Source: Linnemannia schmuckeri | Taxonomy: Eukaryota; Mortierellomycota; Mortierellomycetes; Mortierellales; Mortierellaceae | Length of the DNA stretch: 64,000 nucleotides | Reading direction: 5' to 3' | NCBI GenBank assembly: GCA_029449235.1 | Contig: JANATG010000007.1 | Span: 1,674,001-1,738,000 of the forward strand | Shown here: positions 31,005-43,740 of the stretch, piece after piece | Layout: each line of letters starts with the position of its first letter | Position numbering within the stretch: position 1 is the first letter of the stretch | Position numbers and translations under genes: made by a program | The notes under the pieces: model-generated | Seen by the model: only the letters and a program-made list of their open reading frames with translations | Databases searched by the model: none | What the model was told of the DNA's origin: nothing

Positions 31005-33323
31005 AGAGAGTGCCATGCCGAGGGTGGTGGTAATGCGCATCTCTTTTTTTACCTCTTTGGTTACTATACCGGGTGCCATCCAACCAGATTCCATCTTGCT
31101 CAAATGACATCCCAGAGATCCTTAACTCCCTCCTCGCATCCATCTTCTCCCGAGAAGGGAGAAGTGAGAGAGAAAGATTAAGACTAACAGCTTGTGCGGT
31201 TTTGATGGTAGTGCCTGGTGGCGATACTGGTGCGAGATTGTCGGTAATGAAGATGACGACGAGGCGCTTATGAAAGGGGGTTGGGTTAATGATAAAGAGG
31301 GAAGTAAACGAAGGGAAAAGATACATGCCAGATGCAACAGAAAGCGCCGAGGTGAGGAAAGAAGGATGAACACAGAGAACGAATCTGACGTTTGTATTCA
31401 TTTTTCACCGCACTTTGTTTTCAATTAAAACGTGACATAAAAAAAAGAAAACGCGACGGTTGTCTATAAACTTTTGGTGTAGCAAATTGTTGCAGAGAAT
31501 GACAAAGACACTGTACGAAAAAGGGGAAAATGAAAAAAAAAGGAACGGAGGGTGTTGAGAATGACAAACTGTGCCTTTGTGAGCGGCAAAAAAATGGGAG
31601 ATCCGAGTCGTTTTTTTTTCTAAGTATTCATTCATTCCTAAACGATTGGGCAATAATTCAAAAAAAAAGGTATATGACCTCCCTTCTCTTCTGAACCCCG
31701 TTACATCGCATCGCAGCGCATAGAATAGGATGGGAGGAATGTATGTATGGAAAGCGAAATGAAGGGGTCCGTATACAAACAGCACTCAAGAAAAGGCACG
31801 AATTGTCTCCGTTTTTCGAAGCTGGATGCCTGGCTGGCTGCTCTCCTCCTTTTTTTCTTGATGGATATTTTTAGTCGAGTCAAGAGTTGGATCAAAGAAG
31901 CGCAATATCTTATGGAAAAGAAAATTCAACTGGGGTTCTGTTGTGTCTGTTGCCCATCGCCTTTCGGGTATCCTTGTTTATGAGAAAGGGGAGAGCATCC
32001 CTCATCAATCACGAAAATAAAGGAAAAGGAAAACGACGAGAAATGAACAAAAAATAAAAGGAAATGAAAACAAGTGAAGAGCGAGCGAGCGGGCGAGAGA
32101 GTGAGCGGCAAGGGGTATAAGCTAAGGGCGAGTCGGTGCAAAGGAAAAAGACCAATTAACTCCTGGCAAGTGGAGGATCTAGTTCGTTTTTTGCATTCAA
32201 AGTTTGGATCCACCTAGCTGGTTCGAGAAGGGCCATAACCTCGGGTAGAAAGGGGCAGAGTAAGGAAAAATGAGAAGAAAAGGGATAGTCGGTCAAACAG
32301 GAGAGGGATGAGGAGGAAGAGGAGGGATAGGCAACTGGTACAATGAAAAGCGGTGTTGTCCATGTGTCTATCTATCTTAGGGTGTGCGATTTTGTTTGCT
32401 GTTAGGTCCCAGTGGTGGTTGTTTGTTCTGTTTTCATTTGGCTTGAACCCCTTGCTCTCTTCTTTCTCTCATTAATTCATAGACACGTTCGGAGCATTGC
32501 TTTTAAACCGACAATGACAAACGGACAACAGTTTCTGGAGTTAATTTAACAAAAGGAAGCGAAGAGAGAGCCTTAGGGCAAAAAGGAGAAGGGGTGTTAT
32601 GACGGGAGTTAGTGAACCTGCTCAAGAAAAGACAAACACACAGCATGCAATTCATCAATGAATATACATATTGAGCGAGTGCGTATGTGGGTACTCCCCT
32701 TGCTTCCGCTTCTGCATCTGTTCCTTGCTCTTTGCTCCTTGCTCCTAGCTCCTTGCTCCTAGCTCCTGCTCCTTGCTCCTTGCCTTTTTTTTGGTCGTTT
32801 TCATTTCCCTTCGTGCATTGGGTACATTGTTCGTTGCCCTGTGGGTTTTTTCTCTTTCTTGAAAGGTGTGTGTGTGTGTCGTGTTTATCTATCCAACCAT
32901 TGTATCCCACCTAACCAACATTGCATTTCTTTAGGGGGTAGCTTCCTCTCTCTGCTACCTTCCTTTGCAACTGATGACCACTTTGCACTTTAGAACGAAC
33001 GAATAAAGGGCAGTTGGATTTTTTGTGATTTCCTAAGAACCCTTTTTTATTTCTCTTTCCCTCTCCTTTCATTTCTCCTTCTTTCTCTCTTTCCCTCTTT
33101 CTCACTTCTCTCTTTCCTTACATTCATATCTTCCTTTCTTCTCTCTTCCTTCTCTCTTCTTCCTTATCTCTTCTTTCTTCTCCCTTCCAACTCTCACTCG
33201 TACCCTGCCCCACACTTCTCCATTTCAAATATTCACACGACACCACTTCTACTCTCACACCCAGACTCCTTCCTTCCCTTGCACTTCTACTTGCAAAGCG
33301 TCCATCCTATAGCAACAGCCATC
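30335..33323. other. Intergenic region, about 3 kb, simple-sequence rich
   Basis: No convincing gene. It holds an A39 run at 30,963-31,001 followed by a GA repeat, purine-rich plus-strand DNA (about 31,240-32,330), a heptamer tandem repeat of GCTCCTT/GCTCCTA type (32,719-32,783) and a CT-rich promoter-like stretch (33,040-33,300) ahead of the next gene. The long minus frame at 30,595-31,401 translates the A run as polyphenylalanine and is rejected. Confidence 0.5.
32719..32783. repeat. Heptanucleotide tandem repeat
   Basis: About nine units alternating between GCTCCTT and GCTCCTA, with some shortened units. It lies about 540 bases upstream of the URC4 start codon. A simple minisatellite, likely length-variable between strains. 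Confidence 0.75.
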
Positions 33324-36300
33324 ATGACTCCCGCACCCACAACTGCAGAGACCATTGCCTACTTAAGGTCGCTGCCTGCCGTCCGCGAAAGAGCCGAGCT
33401 CGTCTACGCCAAGGCCCAAGACCGCCAGCTCAAGCACTTTGACGTCGATTTTTCAAAACTCAGCGATGTCGCCAAATTCGTCGTCTCATTGATCAAGCGC
33501 GACTACGACGCCAAGGATATCCCCAACATCCCACCCCACACCCGTCTCCGCCACTTCGACGTTGGCCAAAAGGATCGCATCCAGCAGTTGTGCGAGAGCT
33601 GGAAGGGCCGCATTGATAATATCGAAACCGTTCGCCGACTCGTCGATCTGATTGTCGTGTCTGTCCTCCTCGATGCCGGTGCCGGAGACCGATGGACGTT
33701 CGAGGTCAAGCCAGATAACATCCAGAAGGTTGCTCGCTCTTACTCCCGGTCCGAAGGTCTAGCTCTGGCATCGCTCGCTATGTTCAAGGAGGGCCGGTTT
33801 TCTGGCGATATTCATCGCGCTCATCAAGTCGATGGTACGTAATTGCTTTGTGATGCTTTTATATACAATAATCATGACATGGAGAGAATCATTTGGTATG
33901 ACCATCACTCGGGTTCACACCTTGGACATGGAGTCATACTCTCGATGGGGTTGCCGGTCGAGCAGGCCTTCTTTTCTGGACGGTGTTGTCTGTTTAATTG
34001 CGTGGTACACACGTACAGCAACTAATGTGGGTGTCCTTTCCAGTGCGCCCCTTTCTATTTTCTTGCCGTTCTCTTTACCTTTCGCTTGTCTCATTGCTGC
34101 ATGCAAAAGAAGGTCATCGTTGTTGTGTTATTTTGCTGTCCGTGTGGGCGTGGTGTACGTTTTGAATTGCGTGTAGTTGCGTGCATTCCTTGACCCTTTA
34201 ACTGGGTCCGACTCTCCCCTTCTCCCCCATGCCTCGATCCTCCCTGTTACCTCCCCGTTTTCTGTTACATTTTTAGTTGTTTTGCACTCCTTGTCTGCCT
34301 TTTCCCACATCATTGCAACATTACATGACAAAAGGGGCAACTTTTTGCATGGTGCGCCCTTTCTTTTTTGTCGAGTTCAATGGTCCCGGGTACCTCTGCT
34401 GATTTTTTTCTGTTCCTAGCGTATGTGTGCTTTGTGTTTATATTGGCTGGACAAAGGATCCATTTTGTTTTTGTCTGTCGTAATCCTATCCTCGCATCAC
34501 TCTCTTATCTCCTTTCGTTCTCTCCCTTTGTCTTTTTTCCCCATACTTCCTTAACTTCCTTGCGTCCTTCTTTCTCCTAACTTTTCATTGTTATTGTCTT
34601 TCTTGCCATCCCCTTGAGAAAGGAAGAGAAGATCATGAGCAAAGAAGACCGTGTAAATGTTGATAGGTGGTGCTGTGAAGAAGGCGCACCCTTTTGCTGT
34701 AAATTGATTTATGAGAGATGATCCCCAATGGTGTCTGAAAACATGCAGACTCTCGCTTTCTTTGCCCCTGCTGCTGTGTTCGTTCATCTGTCGTTGTGGT
34801 ATTAGCAAACCAATTGGACAGCACCTTCGCAGATAATGGGCATGTGTATCCATTCATACCAGTGTGATCTTTTCTCCCGCAGCCTGCACTCTCTGTTTGC
34901 TGGGGTGGGAGAAGAAGAGAGGGGCGTACGGATATGGGTGGTCCTTTTTTCATTCATTCGTCTCTCTCGGCCAGTGACATTGTCCCAACGAAATTGAATT
35001 GTGAACAAGTGACCGCATTACAGTTCATTGACAACAATACTACTATACTTTCCTCTCATAGCCGATGGACTTTGCAGCTTGACACTCGAGAGCCTTAGGG
35101 AAGGGTTCCAGGTCGATGAGCAAAAGAACCCTCTGCTCGGCCTGGAGGGTCGTTGGGAGCTTCTCCGTCGTCTTGGCAAGGCCCTCAAGCTTCATCCTGA
35201 ATACTTTGCCAGCTCCGAGAACGCCGTATGTGATTTGTTTTGGTCCCTTCCCACGCTTGTCATTATCATAGGGCAGGGGATATCCCAGTAACTAACTTCG
35301 TCTTTTTTTAAATTGTGTTTTTGCGCCATTAGCCTCTTCGTCCTGGAAACATGGTTGGTATGTACCCACAATGAAATCTTTTTACAATTCAAAGACGACG
35401 ACCGACAATGCGACGACGGACGGGCAAAACGCTTATATGTTGAACAAATACCAACTCCATATGCAAGATGACAAACGATGTTTAAAAAAAAGAGCGCTAA
35501 GGGATCGTCATGCTCTCATCCAAGTCCATATGCACAGATCACATACAGTCGCTTTCTTACTGTCGTGTGCTAACACACACTTATATCTCACTTGTCATTT
35601 GTAGATTACTTGTTCAAGGAGGGATCTGACAGACCACGTCGCAAGGACAAGTATGTGGTTCGCACAGAGTCGTTGTTTAAGGTGGTGATCGACGGGTTTG
35701 CAGAGATCTGGCCACCATCGCGTACGACTGTCGGAGAAGTTTCCTTGGGCGATGTCTGGCCTTGCGATGCCCTCAAGACGTCATCGACGCCAGCAGATTC
35801 GACCGACCACTTTGTGGTCTTCCACAAGCTGTCGCAGTGGATGACTTACTCGATCATGGAGCCCCTCGAGACCATGCTCAACATTGAGTGGGAACATGCC
35901 AACCTCCTCACTGGACTTCCCGAGTATCGCAATGGTAACGTTTGCCGTTCATTCCCTTTATCGTTCCTTATCAGACTTTTCTTACGCAACAAACCCTTAC
36001 CGATCCTAACACGAGCTTCGTCTTTCTCTCGACTCTACTTCCAATAGGCGGACTGTTGATTGATTTGGGATTCATGACATTGAAGCCCAAGGAGGAGGAG
36101 CGCGGCTTGGTCAACTACAAGCATAATGCTCTCAAGCCCGGTCAACCAGCAGTCGAGGTTGTGCCCACATTTGAGCCCAGCGATCCCGTCATTATCGAGT
36201 GGCGCGCCATGACCGTCGCCACCCTCGACCGGATCGCTGTCGAAGTCCGCAAGCAGCTCAATCTGCCCAACCTCACTCTTGCTCAAGTCCTCCAAGGCGG

Positions 36301-36541
36301 AACCTGGAACGTACGTCCTCAACTCTTTTTTTTTCTCTTACTCTTTTCTTTCCTCGTTGTATTATTGCTCGTCTTCGTTAATCTCATGTCGCAGGCGATA
36401 TGTTCTATTTCTGTGAAACTAACATGACCATTATATTTACTACTCTCTACTACTTAGGCTGGACGAGAGATTGCTTCGGTATCACGACCCAATACCAAGG
36501 GACCACCTATCGCCATCTTGAGCGACGGTACCTTGTTCTAA
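33324..36541 (+). CDS. URC4: Uracil catabolism protein 4 (URC4, DUF1688)
   Basis: Six exons, 33324-33834, 35062-35225, 35333-35357, 35605-35934, 36048-36310 and 36458-36541, give 458 residues. Family landmarks are HPxTRLRHF-like (PPHTRLRHFDVG), a GDRWTF-type segment (AGAGDRWTF), GFQVDEQKNPLLGLEGR, RPGNMVDYL, DVWPCDAL, HKLSQWMTYS, LTGLPEYRNGGLLIDLG and GGTWNAGREIA. URC4 acts in the URC pyrimidine-ring degradation pathway described in yeast; its exact reaction is unsettled. Exon 3 is only 25 bases. The first intron is 1,227 bases, far longer than the others, CT-rich and without an open gene. Urea is a product of the route, and urease and UreG lie downstream in this window. Confidence 0.9.
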
Positions 36542-37153
36542 GTGGACCGCTTTTATGTTGCCTGCCTATTATCTCTCTTTGTCCTCTTCTTTTGCCTTTG
36601 ATTGATTCCCTTTTCTTTTTTTTTACACAATATTTTTCCTTTTCGATGACACATAATTCTTGGTTTTTGCAAGGATGGCACAGCCTTTCTCTTTTCCCCG
36701 CAACGTTGCAAGGAAACGGGTACATACATGCACATATAAAAACAGACAGAAATAAAAAAAAAATGCTTTATGGATATCAAGTAATAATGGAAACAGAAAA
36801 AAAAAAAAAAAATGGAACGAAAAGAATGGGAGAAAACATGAAAGGGAAAGGATGGAGTGTGGCAGCAAGAGTAGTGAGTGAGTTTGTCGAAGCTGCAAGT
36901 ACTTGTTGAATAGAGCTTGCTGAAAAAGAGCTTATTGATCCGGTGTTCATGAGGTGCCTTCAGTTTAGAATCGATCCAGCTTGTATCCGACTTGTGCTCG
37001 ATATACAGTTTTTTCCAGTTCCTTTAGTATGCTTGACATCTCTATCCGCCGCAACGCAAACTGCCGTGTGCTCCTGTTCAAGTCCTCATCGTTCGTTTCC
37101 CTGTATGTGTTGTATGCGTGCTGGTGCTGTTGACAATCTCTCCTGCGAGGCAT
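36542..37153. other. Convergent 3' intergenic region
   Basis: Between the ends of two convergent genes (URC4 plus, uL14m minus). It contains A runs near 36,755 and 36,800, and only low-complexity frames. Presumed 3' UTRs; nothing else seen. Confidence 0.5.
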
Positions 37154-38115
37154 TTAGATGACCTTGGGAGCCAAGCTCAACAACTTCATCCAACGCTTTT
37201 GCCTCAACTCTCCCGATACGACACCCAGGACACGGGTTCCCAAAGGCTCGCCCTGCTTGTTCAGAAGCACACAGGCGTTGTCGTCAAAACGGACATAGCG
37301 ACCATCGGGGCGAAGGGTCTCCTTACGGGCGCGAACCACAAGCGCATGACGGACATCACCCTTCTTGACCTTGGGCACACCCGATGCCGTTGCCACGGCG
37401 TTTGCCTTAGCTTTGTTCACAACCACAACAATCTCATCACCTAATTTGTGAAAGGGGGGAGGTTTTGTGTTGGAGGAGTAAGGAGGAGGTGAGTAAGTGG
37501 GAGTAGTAGTAAAGGTGGGTCGGTGTTCTTCTTTGCCGACGACGTTCCTGAGAGAGAGAATATGTAGACCCTAGCCTCGCTTTGTCGACGCTATTTTTTT
37601 CTGAATCCGCTGTTTACTTTATAGTTATATTCTGTGTTGTCCATCAGCGCTGTATGCCTTGAGTGTCGTTCTGCTCCCTTCAAGACGGTATGGACGTTTT
37701 TTTCTGGTCAAGCCCTGTCTGTTCGCAAGTGTGTTCCTAAGAAAGTAAACTTGTTCCGGATCCCTCGAATAGATCCTATCAGCAACTACGTCCTTTGTTC
37801 AACTCCAAAGATCAAGGTGTAAAGCCTCGCTGACCCTTTTCAATATATGCTTCTATTTCTCTCTATGCGTCTGTAATTGTGTTCCTTCCATTGCTGCGAG
37901 AGTGTCCTGGTCCTGTCCCGGGGTGTCCGGAGTGCTATGTTACTTTATGCTCTTGTAGTATGTATGCTTCTGCTTCCCTGGGATAAAAAAAAAAAAGTCA
38001 GCAACTTCTTTTTACCTATCCTGGCGTATTTGCCTCCATGCAAGACGCGGATACACTCTGCCCAGACGGCTCCCGAGTTGTCGATGACGTTGATGATGGA
38101 CTTTAACTGAAGCAT
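37154..38115 (-). CDS. Mitochondrial large-subunit ribosomal protein uL14m
   Basis: Two exons on the minus strand, 38115-38016 and 37440-37154, give 128 residues. The N-terminus MLQLKSIINVIDNSGAVWAE is the classic uL14 start, and the C-terminal half reads GDEIVVVV, KVKKGDVRHALVVR, FDDNACVLLN and GTRVLGVVSGELR, all conserved uL14 segments. The bacterial-type sequence and lack of a cytosolic L23 signature place it in the mitochondrial ribosome (yeast counterpart Mrpl38). uL14 sits at the subunit interface near the factor-binding site. The single intron is long (575 bases). Length fits the family. It converges with URC4. Confidence 0.9.
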
Positions 38116-39722
38116 CCTCGGTTATGAAATGTGAATGTGAATGAAGAGTGAGAATGAAGAGATAGAAGTGGAATGGGAGCGACGGAAAAGTTGATCAGGG
38201 GTAACTTGCTGCATACCCTTTCGGGGGCCTGTTTATTCCAAAAAGGCAGTCCCATCCTAACACGTGATATAGACAAGGAAGGCTAACTGTCCTGTTTGCC
38301 ACCAAAAGAGCAAGACGAGGATGGACTCGTTGCTCTTTTTGCCTTTCTTTCTTTGAAGTCCTGATTTGGCTTTGTAGGAGATACCTTGTACAAGGGAGAG
38401 ACAGTTTGGCATGTGGGCATGTGGGCATGCGCTGTCTGTCTTCCCGTCGCCTTTATGTCATCTTTTTGCTTTGCTTTGCTTTATCTTTACTGTATTTATG
38501 TCCCATTCTTGGAAGTCAAATGCCACAATGCCAATATTTCACACACATATGCATTGTCCCAACCAAGCCTTTTTCTTGTGATTTTTCTTTGTGTTCTTCG
38601 GGGAAAAAGAAAAAAAATTATGATCTGTATTAATAGTTTATTTGTTTGATTTGTACTAGAATAGAGTAAGTATTAGGTGAATGAGTGTAATTAAGTGAAC
38701 AACAACAACGAACAACGTACAAAAAGAAACAAGACAAAGGAAAGAAGAGAAGCTGAATATGATGGATATGTACAAGAGTCGGCCTGGAGAAAGGTCGACA
38801 AAGTAAAGAAAAAGGTGGAGGATGTACAGGAAGAAGAAGAGGTATATATGTGTGTATGATACAAGAAGGAAACTCTCAATGAGAAAAAGAGAAAAAAAAA
38901 AAAACTGGAAACAATTGGACTTCTCGCCTCATCCGTTCTCCAAGAACCAGCCTAGAGATGTATGTGGATGAGGGAGGGCGAAAAAAAAGGCCAAAGGAGG
39001 AATGCGATGCTTTCTTTCTGAACCTATTTCTGTCACAATTGTTTCCATTTCGTTCGTCATACCTTACCGCGCCGCACAGGGCACGACGACAGGCAAGAAG
39101 GCAGGGTAGAAGGCTGGGTAAGGTAAATGCACCTTTCCCAAAGGAAGAAGAAAAGAGTGAGAAAGAGAAGATGGAAAAAGGAGACTAATTGAAGAGAGGG
39201 GTGTTGAAAGTCCATCAAATGGGGTCGAAAGAATGAAGGAGAGAAAGAGGAAAGACGAGCCTTCTTTTTGTGTTCCCATCGAAGGACGGAGTAAGGAAAG
39301 GAGGAGAAAATGAGAGCGAACAAATAGATTCCTGCTCCTCTTTTCCTCTTTTCTTTCGACCCAAGGGTGGCTGTCGAAACAATAGGGAGGTGAGAAATAT
39401 TTGAGAAAAAAAAAAAGGGGGGGGGGGGGGAAGAAGGAAAAAAACTTAAAGAGTGGGGGCGGTAAGCTGAGAAGGGGTCAAGCGTAACAACAATAAAACT
39501 TCCGCTGGCTGGTACAATGGAAGAAGAGTCGACGAGCGAAAGAGAGACCGTGCTGGGCTGGACTCAGTGGATTGGACTGGGCCGGCTTCGGGCTGATGGC
39601 CCGCATTCCCTTCCTTCCTCCCTCCGCCCCTTTTCCCTTTTCCACCACCTCCTCCTCGGATGTTTTTTTTGTTACGTACGTCCACCGTGAGACGGCAACA
39701 AAGGGGGAATCCCTTTTTTGTT
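38116..39722. other. Intergenic region, 1.6 kb
   Basis: No gene recognised. Plus-strand DNA is purine-rich from about 38,690 onward. An A11 run followed by a G14 run occurs at about 39,406-39,430. The left part is the uL14m promoter; the right part should hold the 3' UTR of the zinc-finger gene. Confidence 0.45.
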
Positions 39723-41006
39723 TTAGACCGCCTGACTGAGCATACTCAGCACCAAGGCTGCCTCCTCGACCTTGCGGCGGAGACGGTACTTGCGAGCCCA
39801 GAGACGCTTGCTCTTGCGGGTGCGCTCCTTACGATCCTTGTCGTCCTTGACACGACCATCGGGCAACGAGTCCCACTTGCACTTGCGAGGGTGCATCGTT
39901 GGGGACATGTTGTGTACGTTCTTGAGGTGGCGGCGCAAGTTGCAGTTCTGGTTTTTGCTGGGCTTGAAAGCGCGGCTACAGACAGGGCAGAGCAATAGCT
40001 GGGTTGTGGTGGGGACAGGGGTCATCGACGACGAAGACGAAGAAGTCGAGGCCAAAGAGGTCATCGAGGCCGATGCCTCGGACATGGAACCAAAGTGATC
40101 CTCAGCAGACGAGGGGGAAGACTCCATCGAGAACTCGGAGCCATCGGGTGAGAGCGAGCGGGAGCCAGACATCGAGGTAGTATACTCGTATGCGTCTTCT
40201 TCTTCATCGTCATCTTCATCCTCGGTGGGGGAGGGGCTGCGACGAGGAGACTCTCTTTCTTCCTTCTTGGGAATGGCCATTAAGGGATGGATCGATTGGT
40301 AAACGTATGCGGCCGAGGGGGAAGTCGAGACAGTTGACATGGGTGAGCGCGATTGGAAGTAGTCGTTGGCAAAACCAAAAGAAGAACGCTGTTGTTCTTG
40401 AACTTGCTCGGCGGATTGATGAGAATGGTATTCAATTTGATCGCGAGGGGAAGAATGGGGTGAGTACATAGCTTTGGGGGAGGAGGGGCTGGGGAGAGGA
40501 CGAGAGGAGAGAGAAGGGGAAGAGGTAGAGAAGTGAGGAGGAGGGAGGGTGCGTCCTTGATAGATGGATGGAGAGAAAGGCTTGAGTTCTTGTTGCTTGT
40601 TTGATGAAGAATAGGGATGGTGGCGAGGAGAATGAGAATAAGACGGAGAAGGATAACAGAGAGAAGGAGAAGAAGGAGTGAAAGGAATAAAGTGCTTCAA
40701 TTGAAGAGAAGGGAGCGTGGGCTTGTAAGACGACTCTTGAGAGAACGAAGGGGATCGGCTCATTCCATCGCACGGAGTGGCTGGACCAGGTGACACAGAC
40801 TGAGAGCGGTCAGAGGAGGACGTGCTGTAGGCAGACAAGAGCGACGAGGTCGACGAGGTCGAGTACGATCGGCTTTGAAACGTCATGGGAGGCGAAGGAG
40901 AGCCAGGGGAGGCAGAGCGATAAGGACGTGACGATGGACTGAGTGATGTGGAAGAGGTGTAGGGAACGAAGCTGGTGTGGATAGATGGAAGGTCAATAGA
41001 CGACAT
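39723..41006 (-). CDS. Serine-rich zinc-finger protein, putative transcription factor
   Basis: A single frame of 427 residues, no intron. The first 300 or so residues are rich in Ser, Pro and Tyr with acidic patches (EDEDDDEEEDAYEY), like a disordered activation region. Near residue 338 follows a C2H2-like finger: CPVC, then KNQNCNLRRHLKNVH with the histidine pair, then a basic tail with RKERTRKSKRLWARKYRLRR that could contact DNA or act as a nuclear signal. Target genes are unknown. A broken duplicate of its last 95 codons lies at 20,421-20,705. A very long gene-free region precedes its start, as often seen for regulators. Function is inferred from domain type only. Confidence 0.82.
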   Translation of the reverse strand: MSSIDLPSIHTSFVPYTSSTSLSPSSRPYRSASPGSPSPPMTFQSRSYSTSSTSSLLSAYSTSSSDRSQSVSPGPATPCDGMSRSPSFSQESSYKPTLPSLQLKHFIPFTPSSPSLCYPSPSYSHSPRHHPYSSSNKQQELKPFSPSIYQGRTLPPPHFSTSSPSLSSRPLPSPSSPKAMYSPHSSPRDQIEYHSHQSAEQVQEQQRSSFGFANDYFQSRSPMSTVSTSPSAAYVYQSIHPLMAIPKKEERESPRRSPSPTEDEDDDEEEDAYEYTTSMSGSRSLSPDGSEFSMESSPSSAEDHFGSMSEASASMTSLASTSSSSSSMTPVPTTTQLLLCPVCSRAFKPSKNQNCNLRRHLKNVHNMSPTMHPRKCKWDSLPDGRVKDDKDRKERTRKSKRLWARKYRLRRKVEEAALVLSMLSQAV

Positions 41007-43575
41007 TGGTGCGAGCTGTCTATTTATGCCTGGGAGAGGAAAGAGAGTAGAGAGGAGAAAGGAAGGGAAAATGGGCTAGAGAAGATGGGGCGTTGGAGAT
41101 TCGGAAGGGAAGGGGAATTGAGAGAGAAAGGAAGAAAGCACAAAAGGAACGAAGTGAAAAGAAAGGGACGGGAGGAGGAAGTAGAGGTAATTGATTGTTC
41201 TACTGCCACTTCACTTGTTATGCAATGGTGATAATGCGTGGATGAGGATAATACCAAGTCGAAGGGTTAGTTGCAGTGATTGGATTATTGAATGGATCAG
41301 AGTGAGGCAAGAGAACAAGTAGAAAAAAAAGGACGCGAAAAGAAGGTGAGGAAAAAAAAAGATGCAGGATGCTGATTTGGTGAGTATTTTATGCTACTTG
41401 ATCTTGTTGCTGGGATGGCAGGAATAGCGCAATAGACGGGCGAGTTTGGTGGCAGTATGTGTTTGTGGGTGTAGTTGATGAAAGAAGGAGGAAGAAAAAG
41501 AGGTGGATGATGATCTCTGTTCATCATCAATGGCACAACAATTAGACAAGAGAGAACGAAAGAAGAGAGATATGTTTGTTAGTCAACCATGACAGTCATT
41601 ATAATAAATCATTGGAACATATCCTTAATTGTGGATAATTAACAACCACCCGCAACGCATTTCAAAGATCACAATCATTTACCAAAAAAAGAAGGTTTAT
41701 CTGAAAGGAGAATAAGAAATAAATGATAGAAAGTGGTCGTGAAGTGAAGAGACAAGAAGAGGATGGAGAGTATTTTATATATCTGAGAACTGGGAAGAAA
41801 AGAAGGGTACAGGGGGTGAAGAGAGAGTGTATGTGATGCGGAGGTATGAAGATGTGGTGTTTGAGATGTAATGAAGGAGAGGGTAGAAGGGGCAGAAGGA
41901 TAGGGTAAGCGAAGCGAGTTGAGAGAGAGAGACTGACCAGCCGGTGGTGGGGAATGTAAAGGATGATGGATGAAGACACAAAGAAGAGAAGACGAGGGAG
42001 AGAGAAGAAAAATAGAAAATAGGAAAAGAAAAAAAAAGACGAGATTCATGTCTTTTTATTCTTGTTTTTTTTCCGGGACCATGGATAAGGAGAAGACTAA
42101 GAGAAACCAGAAACAAGGGATGGGATGGGCGCACATACTTAGTCACTTACATTTAGTACAGTGAGAGCTGGGAAAACAGAGTTAGAACAAGAGTACAGAG
42201 CCAAGTAGGATAAAAGGAGGAATGAATACGTGAATGTGTGAATGTGTGATTGACAAGGGAGTTGACAAAGGACAATGAAAGAGGAGTACACAACAAACAA
42301 TCAAACAAAGCGAAGGTAATTGAACGGGAAGAATTGAATACAAGAGGGGAGGGCAGAGTGAGAGACACGAAGGAAAAAAGAGATTTGCAGTTATACAAAT
42401 CAATAAGGAGAGAGGACGATTGAATGCAAAGGAGTAATTGAATGGAGAGATAGACTGCGACGAGGGGAAGAAGAAAAAAAAAAGGGAGAGAAGAGAAGGT
42501 TAATGCGAGAGCATGAGGAAGACAGGAGGACGACGAAGGAAGAAGCAGCGAAAGGGAAGAAGGACATAAGGAAAGAAGTGATAAGGGAGGATGTTGAATC
42601 GATTTACTTTTTTTGCAAGAGTAAACAACAAACTGCTGAGAGTGGATGAGAGCAAATAGGAGAAAAAAATACGAGTGGAAGAAAGAGGAGGGGCAATGGT
42701 ACACAAAGAAAAAGAACATCTCAAAGGGGGAGAGAGGACAATTTAAGTAAGCCCAAAACGCGGCTTCTTTAGTGTTCCTCGAGTAAATACATTAAAACCA
42801 ATTCAAAAAAGGTAAGGGGGACAAAGGCGGGTGTTTGAGCCATGGATATGATAGAGTCATTTCAAAGAGTCATAGGAAGAAAAAAAGAAAGAAAAGGGGG
42901 GTTCAACAATTCGACAAAACGAACCTTTTTTTTGTTGTCGTTTCTTTTCTTTCATTCAATTGAATGTACACCAACAGCAACAGCAATAACGAACACAGAC
43001 AAGAAGGAAAGAAGAAAAACAAGTGAGCCAGCGAGGAGAATACAAAGAGAACAAGAGACCTACGAAAGGTGAATAAGGCAAAGGGACAATAGAACTACAA
43101 AGAGGAAGGGTATGAGGAAGAGGGGCAGGGAGGCAGGAAGGAATAAAATGGCGATTTTCATTCAGTGCATCCCTCCCTCTCTCCCTCTCTGGCTCCATCT
43201 AGCTGGCTCCCTTTTCCTTGCTCACGAACCAGCCAACCAGTGCGCTTTAACTGATCAAATGTAGTCAGTAGCCTCCTCTTTCATCCTTGTCACCGAACAG
43301 ACGCGTTTCTTTTTTATTTATTTTTCCTCCGAACCCGAAATGATGACGCCCGAATCAAGATAGTCTCTGATCTTATTTTTTGTGGCAGCTCTTTGTTGTT
43401 CTCAGTCTTCTTTCGAGAACGTTTTTTATAACAGAAGCGTGCATTCTCTACTTTTTTTTATTTGCTTCTTATTTTCAAAAGACTACTCGACTCTTGTTAT
43501 TCTCTACTCTCTATCTCCGCGTTTTTTCTCTTCGAAAATGTGCCCCTCGACTTTTTGGATCGTTGTTCAATATCA

Positions 43576-43740
43576 ATGAATAAGAAAGAAAGGAGAAGAA
43601 TTCAAAAAAAGCTCGCCTTGCATAGTCTGAATAGACTTAGATTGCTCAACTCTCGAGCACGTCGAGAGCACCAACCAAGGCAAGGCAAAGCCGTTCAGGT
43701 GTTCGTTACAAATGCTGCTGTGTCAAGCATGGTTTCTTAA
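43576..43740 (+). CDS. Doubtful small basic open frame
   Basis: 54 codons from ATG to TAA. The product is very basic (MNKKERRRIQKKLALHSLNR at the start), less repetitive than neighbouring frames, and preceded by a pyrimidine-rich stretch. No similarity recognised; may be chance. Confidence 0.15.
   Translation: MNKKERRRIQKKLALHSLNRLRLLNSRARREHQPRQGKAVQVFVTNAAVSSMVS

Noticed and set aside
30595..31401. 268-codon minus-strand frame
   Set aside because: It reads the A39 run as a polyphenylalanine block and has no recognisable domain.
42153..42719. 188-codon minus-strand frame with hydrophobic stretches
   Set aside because: Produced by the pyrimidine-rich strand; the Ser/Leu/Phe composition is that of simple sequence, not of a membrane protein.
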